Assembly (NCBI RefSeq): GCF_014696715.1
Contig: NZ_JACJQO010000012.1
Span: 124,001-188,000 of the forward strand
Direction: 5' to 3'
DNA length: 64,000 nucleotides
DNA from: Pseudanabaena sp. FACHB-2040
Lineage (GTDB): Bacteria > Cyanobacteriota > Cyanobacteriia > Phormidesmidales > Phormidesmidaceae
The position numbers and the translations under genes were made by a program. The notes beneath the pieces are model-generated. The model was not told where the DNA came from. It saw nothing but the letters and a program-made list of their open reading frames with translations, and ran no database searches. Below are positions 57,537 to 64,000 of this stretch, piece after piece (within the stretch, counting starts at the first letter, position 1; every line of letters starts with the position of its first letter).

Positions 57537-58225
57537 CCTCAAGTAAAACCGTGACCTACACAATGGCGTCTCCCTCTGCCGAACTCGCCGTTCTCATCAA
57601 GGCGGTTGAAACGGCTGATTCTAAAGCCGGAATTGTGCAGGCAGTGCGGGCTCTGTCTGCCGCCAACCATCCCGAGGCCGTACCCACGCTGATTGAGGTG
57701 TTGGGCTATAACAATCCCGGTGCTGCCGTAGCGGCTACGGAGGGTCTAGTCAGTTTGGGAGCAGTGGCGGTACCGGCGCTGCTAGAGCAGCTCGACGGCC
57801 ACAACTACGGAGCCCGCGCTTGGGCAATTCGAGCCTTAGCCCTGATCCAAGACCCCCGTGCCTTGAACGTTTTGGTTGAAACGGCTCGGGGCGATTTTGC
57901 CCTCAGCGTGCGTCGGGCTGCCGCTAAGGGGCTAGGCACCCTAAACTGGTCCAAGTTGCCTAAAGCGGCGGTTGAAGCTGCTCAAGCCGAAGCCCTCACG
58001 ACCTTAATTGAGACGCTTGCTGATCCTGAATGGGTCGTGCGCTACGCTGCAGTTGTTGGGCTACAGGCGTTGGCCCTGGCTTCCGCTAGTGCCGCCGATC
58101 GCATTGGGGCTGCTCTCGAAACGGCTGTAGAGCAAGATCTTGTCCTGGCCGTGCAGGCGCGAGCTCAAATGGCTCTAGATAACCTTAACGAAAATTGTTC
58201 TACGGGGATGGAGACGCAGGAGTAG
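57533..58225 (+). CDS. cpcF: CpcF, alpha-phycocyanin Cys84 lyase subunit
   Basis: This is the partner HEAT-repeat subunit of the CpcEF lyase, 230 aa from a GTG that overlaps the cpcE stop (GTGA); an ATG at 57563 is the shorter option. Repeats such as HPEAVPTLIEVLGYNNPGAA and YGARAWAIRALALIQDPRAL are present. Its 3' end overlaps the convergent DUF389 gene by 26 bases. Confidence 0.94.
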   Translation: MTSSKTVTYTMASPSAELAVLIKAVETADSKAGIVQAVRALSAANHPEAVPTLIEVLGYNNPGAAVAATEGLVSLGAVAVPALLEQLDGHNYGARAWAIRALALIQDPRALNVLVETARGDFALSVRRAAAKGLGTLNWSKLPKAAVEAAQAEALTTLIETLADPEWVVRYAAVVGLQALALASASAADRIGAALETAVEQDLVLAVQARAQMALDNLNENCSTGMETQE

Positions 58226-59240
58226 GAGATTCGGCAGGCGGTAGCTCATGAGTCACTTCCTCTAGCCGACTTACCTGGAAAATGAGCTTGAAAGGGCGGC
58301 CCATTTCCCGACCGACAAACTCTTCTAGCAATCCTACCTGCGTAGGCGTTAACGGCTCACTGGCATAGACAATCAGCAGTACCTCAGGTGGGCTTCTGAG
58401 CCAATCGGTTTCCATGCTAACCAGCCGCAGGCGCTGAAACGTCACAGTCTTATTTAGCAGCGCCTGCCGTAAACTGGTCTCCAGACGGTTCTGCCGCAGC
58501 AAAGTGAAGGAGCTGTAGCCCAGCGGCACCATTAGCAGGCTGGTCAAAATTAGCGTTAGCCCCAGGGGACGACGGGCCCGGTGAAAAGGAGAGTAGCCCC
58601 CCAGCATAAAGGCCACCATACAGGCCAAGGTAATGCCGAAGAGGTTTGTCATATAGAGCAGCAGGGCTCCCAGGCTCAGCCGCCAGTTGCCCTGAGCTAC
58701 CCATAGTCCCACCACGCAGATAGGCGGCATCAGCGCGACCGCAATGGCGGTTCCGGCTAGAGTCGTTGAGATTTTGGGTTCAACCTTGGCAAAACCTGCG
58801 ATCGCACCGGCAGTCAGCGCAATGCCCAAGTCGAGCAGGGTTGGCTGAGTGCGAGCCAGCACTTCGCTGCCATACTGGGCAACGCTTGTAGCCAGTCCTA
58901 TGAGGGCAGAAATAAGTACCGGCAGAGCTGACCCGACTATGACTGAGAGTAGCCCAGAGCGGATCAGTCGCCGATCAGCTTCGAGAATACCAAAGGCAAC
59001 GCTGCGAATCGGCAGCATCAACGGGGCAATGATCATAGCCCCAATAATGACAGCAACACTATTTGCTAACAGCCCAAGCGTTGCAATGATGCAGGACCCG
59101 ACAACTAAGATCAGAAAATTCTGCTCTAGAGCGGACTCTTCTAGCAGGCTGTTCCGCATCTGCTGAAGGGTCTCCTGGGACACTCGCCGCTCCGAAGAAA
59201 AATACTTTTGGTGCAGTTCAGACAGTTTCTTCCACGGCAT
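58200..59240 (-). CDS. DUF389-family membrane protein
   Basis: The 346 aa protein has about six or seven hydrophobic helices in its first 230 residues, including SVAVIIGAMIIAPLMLPIRS. The Pro/Met-rich AIAVALMPPICVVGL motif is typical of the DUF389 family. A soluble C-terminal domain of about 110 residues ends in a Pro/Ser tail. Function is unknown; the family is widespread in cyanobacteria. ATG at 59240 with GGAGAG upstream. Confidence 0.87.
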   Translation of the reverse strand: MPWKKLSELHQKYFSSERRVSQETLQQMRNSLLEESALEQNFLILVVGSCIIATLGLLANSVAVIIGAMIIAPLMLPIRSVAFGILEADRRLIRSGLLSVIVGSALPVLISALIGLATSVAQYGSEVLARTQPTLLDLGIALTAGAIAGFAKVEPKISTTLAGTAIAVALMPPICVVGLWVAQGNWRLSLGALLLYMTNLFGITLACMVAFMLGGYSPFHRARRPLGLTLILTSLLMVPLGYSSFTLLRQNRLETSLRQALLNKTVTFQRLRLVSMETDWLRSPPEVLLIVYASEPLTPTQVGLLEEFVGREMGRPFKLIFQVSRLEEVTHELPPAESPTPASPSP

Positions 59241-59261
59241 GGCCTCTCTCCGGAACTCTGC

Positions 59262-60482
59262 CTAAGCTTGGGTGCAATCGGCTAAATATTGAGCAATTTG
59301 AGTAGAGCCCCCCGGTTCTCCAACCCGCTCTTTACCGTTTTTGAGGCACTGAGCCGGGTAGTGCGGATCGTTGAGTATGGATATTACCTTATCGGCTGCT
59401 TCTGTAATTAACTCTGGCGTTGCCGAGCGCCTGCCGACGGTGACAACAGATGGCCCCAACAGCCGCATTTGGGCTTCGGCAAAGGGGTAGGTAAACTGAG
59501 GGCCTAGCCCAATGATCTGCACGACGGGCTTGCCTAGACCCACTGCCTGCTCCACTGCTGTACCGGCCATGCCAATGGCCAAACTGCACTGCTGGAGAAT
59601 GTCTGCAAAGGCATCGCGGTGACAAAATACATGGGTTTCGCCTTTGACCAGATGGCCAGCCTGCTCCAAAGACCAACCCTGTTGATGAGCCAAATTTTGC
59701 AGGTGGTCATCGGTAATACTGGGCACTAGCGCTGCCTGAAATTGGGCTGCCTGCCTTTGAGCTATGGCCTCACAGAGCTGCAGCTGCAGCCCTAGGTTGT
59801 GCAGGGCTTCTGGCAAGCGGCTGCCCGGAAGTAGGGCAATCATGGGCTGCTCTGGCACCCGCTTTAGGTCTTTGCCCGTAGGTTTTAGTACGTCCATGAT
59901 GGGGTAGCCAGCAAAGACGGTCTTAGAGAGCCCCCGCCGCTGCAGGTCTTGGGCGGTAAAGGCGTCGCGGGTGAAGATTTGGCGGCAGCGGTGCGATCGC
60001 AGCGCCATCATCGCCAGCATCGGCACTACCGCCCGACCCTCGTAATAGCTAGAGGTGGAGACTAGAAACGCCATAAACGGCTTTCCAGTAATGTAGGCAA
60101 AGAGAATTGGCACAATATCGCCGGTGGCAAACAGCAGATCACAGCGCTGGCTATAGCCGCGCACTGCCTGAATCTGCCGCCAGGTTAACCCGACCAGCCC
60201 CGCAGACAAGTCCCGCAGAAAGTTTAGCGGGTTGGTGTCTCTAGCCCAGTTCATTGGGTTGAGCAAGCGACCTACCACAATATAGTTGAAACCGCCTGAG
60301 GGCAATTTTTGCGTGGGGCCAACGATGGGCACTTCTAGTTTCCGGTAAGCATTGCCCTCCCCCACGATGGGCATAGCGGCTGTTTCAACGTCAGGAGCGA
60401 TCTCTCTCAGGGCCTGCAGCACCAAGCTGGCATTGAGATCCTCTCCATGTCCATTGCTTAAGAAAAGAATGCGCTTGCTCAT
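59262..60482 (-). CDS. Lipid-A-disaccharide-synthase-related glycosyltransferase-like protein
   Basis: The 406 aa protein has a GT-B-like build: N-terminal LFLSNGHGEDLNASLVLQAL, and C-terminal LAIGMAGTAVEQAVGLGKPVVQI with the donor-sugar site. This is the cyanobacterial/plant LpxB-related subfamily rather than LpxB itself. Its acceptor is unknown. It is 22 bases downstream of the 85 aa gene on the same strand and likely in one operon with it. Confidence 0.88.
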   Translation of the reverse strand: MSKRILFLSNGHGEDLNASLVLQALREIAPDVETAAMPIVGEGNAYRKLEVPIVGPTQKLPSGGFNYIVVGRLLNPMNWARDTNPLNFLRDLSAGLVGLTWRQIQAVRGYSQRCDLLFATGDIVPILFAYITGKPFMAFLVSTSSYYEGRAVVPMLAMMALRSHRCRQIFTRDAFTAQDLQRRGLSKTVFAGYPIMDVLKPTGKDLKRVPEQPMIALLPGSRLPEALHNLGLQLQLCEAIAQRQAAQFQAALVPSITDDHLQNLAHQQGWSLEQAGHLVKGETHVFCHRDAFADILQQCSLAIGMAGTAVEQAVGLGKPVVQIIGLGPQFTYPFAEAQMRLLGPSVVTVGRRSATPELITEAADKVISILNDPHYPAQCLKNGKERVGEPGGSTQIAQYLADCTQA

Positions 60483-60504
60483 GAACCTGCAATTTAAAGA
60501 CTGC

Positions 60505-60762
60505 CTACTTCTCTAGGCGAACAACATACCACTGCATCTGCTCACCAGGGCGAAGCTCAAAGTCACAAGCGGTATCGCGCAAATGGGTGGCCTGTTCTTC
60601 TAGGGTCTGAAATTTCTGCAGGTCGCGCGGCAGGTCGCTTTGGCGGTCTTGGAGCAAAGCTGTGAGCCGATCTAGCAGCTCCTCAGGGGTCAGGAAAACC
60701 TCTTCCTCACCGGGCACCAACACGACATACATCTCTTCATCAAACATCAAAGCATCTGGCAT
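60505..60762 (-). CDS. Hypothetical small acidic protein
   Basis: The 85 aa product begins MPDALMFDEEMYVVLVPGEE and ends GEQMQWYVVRLEK, with a helical middle (LLDRLTALLQDRQSDLPRDL). I recall similar short proteins in cyanobacteria, without known function. ATG at 60762 with AGGA five bases upstream. It precedes the LpxB-related gene by 22 bases. Confidence 0.78.
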   Translation of the reverse strand: MPDALMFDEEMYVVLVPGEEEVFLTPEELLDRLTALLQDRQSDLPRDLQKFQTLEEQATHLRDTACDFELRPGEQMQWYVVRLEK

Positions 60763-61078
60763 AGCGTTCCTAGAGAGCGGCAGCTGGCGCTGAGTATCAG
60801 CCCCTTTGCCCCCATGCTAAACGGTTTGGCTGCTCGGTTTTCGGCAGCATTTCTCCCGAAATTTTTATGTTTCCCTAACGAAGTTCTACTTTCCTAAGTG
60901 GATCCAGTGATAAGATAGCTATATCATTCACCCAAAATCCGACCGATTTACCGGTCTTTAAGGATTTGTTCATCGCCACCTCATAAGACGATGAATGTAC
61001 TCCCCGTGAATGCTTGCGGTTGCTCAAATTGCGATCGCCCAAATTAATTGTCGCCCAAAACTGACTGGAATCCTGTTC
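60763..61078. other. Divergent promoter region upstream of sir
   Basis: No gene is seen. The frame of sir is open back to 61010 but the conserved N-terminus begins at 61079. I found no certain NtcA or CysB-type site. Confidence 0.45.
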
Positions 61079-63028
61079 ATGGTTCAGACCCCTATCAAGC
61101 CAGCTCCTCAAGACTCCGGCGCAAATCCACAAAAGCGCTCTAAGGTAGAGGCTCTCAAAGAGCGGAGCAACTTTCTGCGAGAACCGCTCGCCACCGAACT
61201 GCTGGAAGACACCACCCATTTTTCTGAAGATGCGATTCAGATTCTCAAATTTCACGGGTCTTACCAGCAAGACGACCGGGACAACCGCGTTAAAGGGGCT
61301 GAAAAAGACTATCAGATGATGCTCCGCACCCGTAATCCGGGTGGCTTTATTCCTCCTGAGCTGTATCTAACCCTCGATAAGCTCTCCGATGAATACGGGA
61401 ATCACACGCTGCGGGCCACGACCCGTCAGGGCTTTCAGCTCCATGGCGTGCTCAAGAAGAACCTAAAGGCAACAATTGCTGCCATTGTGCAAAACCTGGG
61501 TTCAACCCTCGGAGCCTGCGGCGACATTAACCGCAACGTAATGGCTCCGCCAGCGCCCTTCAAAAATCGACCTGAGTATACCCTGGCTCAAGAATACGCC
61601 GACAACATTGGCGATCTGCTGCGCCCCCAGACCGAAGCCTATTACGAGATCTGGCTGGATGGGGAAAAATTCCTCTCCGTAGAGGAGCACCCCGATGTGG
61701 TGGCAGCCCGCCAGCACAACACCAATGGCACTAATATCGAAGGTAACCTGGAGCCAATCTACGGCACCCACTACATGCCCCGCAAGTTCAAGATTGCGGT
61801 GACAGTGCCGGGAGACAACTCGGTTGACGCCTATACCCAAGATGTGACCCTGGTTGTAATGACCAACGATCAGGGTGAGCTGCAAGGCTTTAATATTTTG
61901 GCTGGAGGCGGTTTGGGCCGCACCCACAACAAAGAAGAAACCTTTGCTCGAACTGCCGATGAGATCGGCTACGTTGATAAGGCCGACGTTTACGATGTGA
62001 TGAAAGCTATCGTAGCGACTCAGCGGGACTACGGCGATCGCTATAACCGTCGTCATGCTCGGATGAAGTATCTGATCCATGACTGGGGCGTAGATCGCTT
62101 CCGGCAACAGGTGGAGCAGTACCTAGGTAAACCGCTGCAGCCGTATCAGTCCCTGCCTGAGTGGACTTTTTACGACTACCTGGGTTGGCATGAGCAGGGC
62201 GACGGCAAGCTGTTTGTCGGGGTGCAGATCGACAATGGTCGGGTCTATGACAATGGCTCCCTCAAGCTGAAGACGGCTCTGCGAGAGATCATTGAGCGCT
62301 TTAATCTGCCCATGCGGGTCACGCCTAACCAGAGCGTGCTGCTGTACGAGATTGATCCCCAAGACAAAGCCGCTATTCAAGAAATCTTGAGCCGCAACGG
62401 CATCAAGGCTGAGACGGAAATCGATCCGTTAGTGCGCTTTGCCATGGCCTGTCCGGCGCTGCCGACTTGCGGCTTGGCTATCACCGAGTCAGAGCGGATC
62501 ATTCCCAGTATCCTAGAGCGGCTCCGCACGCTGCTGACTAAGCTCGGTCTAGAAAATGAACACTTTGTAGTGCGGATGACGGGCTGCCCCAATGGCTGCG
62601 CCCGTCCCTATATGGCGGAACTGGGCTTTGTGGGCAGTGCTTTGAAGTCTTACCAGGTCTGGCTAGGGGGTTCTCCCAACCAGACTCGGCTGGCGCAGCC
62701 CTTCATTGAGCGACTTCATGAGGATGACATTGAGAGCAAGCTAGAGCCGATCTTTGTGCTTTTCCGCGAGGAGCGCCAGTCGGAAGAAAGCTTTGGCGAC
62801 TTTTGCGATCGCATCGGCTTCGAGGCCCTTCGCCAGTTCAGCGAAAACTACGTGCCGGTGCAGGATGCGGTCAAGCTAGCCAAGGAAAACCGCCATCGCA
62901 TCAGCATCTCCAACGATGTCTACACCATCCTTAAAGGGGCCTCCGACCGGGAAGGGCGGCCCATGTCCCAGATCACGGCAGATGCGATCGCGCTTTATCT
63001 TAGTCAGCAGGCGCAGTCAGACCTGTAG
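61079..63028 (+). CDS. sir: Ferredoxin-sulfite reductase
   Basis: It reduces sulfite to sulfide with electrons from ferredoxin in assimilatory sulfate reduction. The 649 aa protein has the duplicated sirohaem-enzyme build: [15 protein letters not shown] in the first half, and the sirohaem/4Fe-4S Cys motifs CPALPTC and [15 protein letters not shown] in the second half. The ATG at 61079 gives the expected N-terminus; an upstream ATG at 61010 is possible. A hairpin terminator follows. Confidence 0.95.
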   Translation: MVQTPIKPAPQDSGANPQKRSKVEALKERSNFLREPLATELLEDTTHFSEDAIQILKFHGSYQQDDRDNRVKGAEKDYQMMLRTRNPGGFIPPELYLTLDKLSDEYGNHTLRATTRQGFQLHGVLKKNLKATIAAIVQNLGSTLGACGDINRNVMAPPAPFKNRPEYTLAQEYADNIGDLLRPQTEAYYEIWLDGEKFLSVEEHPDVVAARQHNTNGTNIEGNLEPIYGTHYMPRKFKIAVTVPGDNSVDAYTQDVTLVVMTNDQGELQGFNILAGGGLGRTHNKEETFARTADEIGYVDKADVYDVMKAIVATQRDYGDRYNRRHARMKYLIHDWGVDRFRQQVEQYLGKPLQPYQSLPEWTFYDYLGWHEQGDGKLFVGVQIDNGRVYDNGSLKLKTALREIIERFNLPMRVTPNQSVLLYEIDPQDKAAIQEILSRNGIKAETEIDPLVRFAMACPALPTCGLAITESERIIPSILERLRTLLTKLGLENEHFVVRMTGCPNGCARPYMAELGFVGSALKSYQVWLGGSPNQTRLAQPFIERLHEDDIESKLEPIFVLFREERQSEESFGDFCDRIGFEALRQFSENYVPVQDAVKLAKENRHRISISNDVYTILKGASDREGRPMSQITADAIALYLSQQAQSDL

Positions 63029-63052
63029 ACCTCGCTAACAGCCCAAAACGAC

Positions 63053-63086
63053 AACGGGAGCCTGATTTCAGACTCCCGTTTCTATG
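63053..63086 (+). terminator. Terminator after sir
   Basis: The stem AACGGGAG-CTGA / TCAG-CTCCCGTT with one internal mismatch is followed by a short T-rich run (TTTCTAT). Confidence 0.7.
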
Positions 63087-63140
63087 TATCTTGTCTAGAG
63101 AAGATTGAGCTACCAAAGAATTGATCTCGGAGTGAGTCAA

Positions 63141-63275
63141 CTAGGCAGCACTCGTCCCATTGGTGTGGTGGATCCGGTCAGGCAATACCCACAGTAGAGC
63201 TGGGCAGACCACCACCGTCATTGCTGTTACAACAGCAATAATTTGCAGACCTTCAATCATTGCGCTATTCATCAT
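63141..63275 (-). CDS. 44-residue single-pass membrane protein
   Basis: This short reading frame was found by translating the minus strand. The product starts MMNSAMIEGLQIIAVVTAM, continues into a hydrophobic helix up to about residue 31 (VVVCPALLWVLP), and ends DRIHHTNGTSAA. GAGG lies five bases before the ATG. The build resembles small NDH-1 or photosystem subunits, such as NdhP-like proteins, but I cannot assign it. An adjacent Met gives an alternative start at 63272. Confidence 0.65.
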   Translation of the reverse strand: MMNSAMIEGLQIIAVVTAMTVVVCPALLWVLPDRIHHTNGTSAA

Positions 63276-63472
63276 GTTCGCCTCTAAGTAAATGTCTACG
63301 GTTGAGGCGCGTTCCTTGAGGATGACTCCCTACTTCCGTCCTGCTTCAACCCATATTTAAGAAGGACTGTTCATAAGCAAGATGAACGATTTATCCTTTA
63401 TCTGTATCTATTGTTACATTTTTTGAGAGAATTGACCACTTAATTTACAGTCTTTCATACAATTTCAGATGC

Positions 63473-63985
63473 TCAAAACACCCACGGAATAAGCTTTTTC
63501 ACCCGTTGGCGGTAATCACTATAGTGTGGGTAGCGCTCCATCAGCCAAGATTCTTCCAAGCTGGCTTTGGCATTGAGGACAAGGAAAAGTGCGATCGCAC
63601 CCCCCAGATGAGTCAGACTGAAGTGCCACAGAGCATAGCCCAACGCGCCTAGAATCAGCCCACTGTAGAGGCTGTGGCGCACTAGGCCATACACCCCAGT
63701 TTGCACCAGTTCCCCAGACTCTCTGGGGTAAGGCAGCGGCGTTAGATTTTTGCCCAAATCGACCAGCCCCTTAGCCAAAAAGAGCGTAGCTACACCCACG
63801 AGCAGTACAGCTATCCCACGAGCGCTGTTGATGGCCGCCGCGGGAATCTGCTCTAAAGCCGCAGGCTGATAGCGCGGCAGCCCAAAAAATCCCATCAGTA
63901 GGATGATCTGGGCCAGCAGCCAGTACTCTCCCCGCTGCCCCTTCCAGCTATCTCGCGTAAATCCCCAATCTGTAAATAAGCTCAT
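63473..63985 (-). CDS. Isoprenylcysteine-methyltransferase-like (ICMT/PEMT) membrane protein
   Basis: This 170 aa integral membrane protein has about five helices. The family motif near the C-terminus is present: TGVYGLVRHSLYSGLILG (the RHP-like site, here RHS), then the C-terminal EESWLMERYPHYSDYRQRV. Family members methylate lipids, isoprenylated compounds or other hydrophobic substrates using S-adenosylmethionine; the substrate here is unknown. The ATG at 63985 is close to the window end but the gene is complete. Confidence 0.87.
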   Translation of the reverse strand: MSLFTDWGFTRDSWKGQRGEYWLLAQIILLMGFFGLPRYQPAALEQIPAAAINSARGIAVLLVGVATLFLAKGLVDLGKNLTPLPYPRESGELVQTGVYGLVRHSLYSGLILGALGYALWHFSLTHLGGAIALFLVLNAKASLEESWLMERYPHYSDYRQRVKKLIPWVF

Positions 63986-64000
63986 AGTCTAACGACGTTC

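Overview
The window comes from a cyanobacterium. It carries a phycocyanin operon, beta-carboxysome genes, a cyanobacterial NDH-1 CO2-uptake module, psaK, a high-light-inducible protein, a carotenoid-binding helical domain protein and many copies of the HIP1 octamer GCGATCGC. The moderately high G+C, the cpcL and HCP genes and the gene orders suggest a Leptolyngbya/Nodosilinea-like or related filamentous lineage, but that placement is an inference. I see no rRNA, tRNA, insertion sequence, prophage or CRISPR array. The region reads as a core-genome photosynthesis and carbon-metabolism segment.

Layout. 1-1562: 3' part of mnmG. 1809-5968: fbp-zwf-opcA, carbon flow at the branch between the Calvin cycle and the oxidative pentose phosphate pathway. 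6082-11013 (minus): beta-carboxysome cluster ccmK2-ccmK1-ccmL-ccmM-ccmN-ccmO. It is divergent from 11686-16245 (plus): ndhF4-ndhD4-cupB, the NDH-1 CO2-hydration module. Together these form one CO2-concentrating island. 16313-19144: a Uma2-family protein and ligA. 19482-22850: a BMP-family ABC importer (binding protein and two permeases, no ATPase). 22937-23944: a group 2 sigma factor. 24854: hli.

25395-31788 is a stress and light-acclimation neighbourhood: a ribosome hibernation factor fused to a cold-shock domain, a hybrid histidine kinase, an HCP-type carotenoid protein, an unknown 84-99 aa protein, and dps. HLR1-like motifs stand upstream of both hli and dps. 31872-47872 is mixed: an aspartoacylase-like M14 protein, a WG-repeat lipoprotein, an SH3 lipoprotein, a lone MrpD/NdhD-like antiporter subunit, a PhzF protein, a MocR regulator with a repeated upstream motif, an M48 protease, a MetF-like reductase, trpS, a GlcF-like Fe-S protein and an AI-2E transporter.

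48121-58225 is a light-harvesting island: an orphan phycobiliprotein-like protein, a CpcS/CpeS-like lyase, cpcT, psaK, a membrane-anchored cpcL-type linker, cpcS, and the operon cpcB-cpcA-cpcC1-cpcC2-cpcD-cpcE-cpcF. It encodes lyases for all three phycocyanin bilin sites (CpcEF for alpha-84, CpcS for beta-82, CpcT for beta-153). The rest holds a DUF389 membrane protein, an LpxB-related glycosyltransferase-like protein, ferredoxin-sulfite reductase, a 44-residue single-pass membrane protein missed by length cut-offs, and an isoprenylcysteine-methyltransferase-like membrane protein.

No wholly new multigene system is evident. The most noteworthy signals are: CcmM has lost the catalytic Glu and the essential Cys pair of its gamma-carbonic-anhydrase domain; an orphan phycobiliprotein keeps the bilin-attachment Cys; cpcL lies tail to tail with psaK; a MocR gene is preceded by four copies of a TGTACC-type core; and a pyrimidine-rich tract of the kind seen between genes here lies in frame inside ligA.
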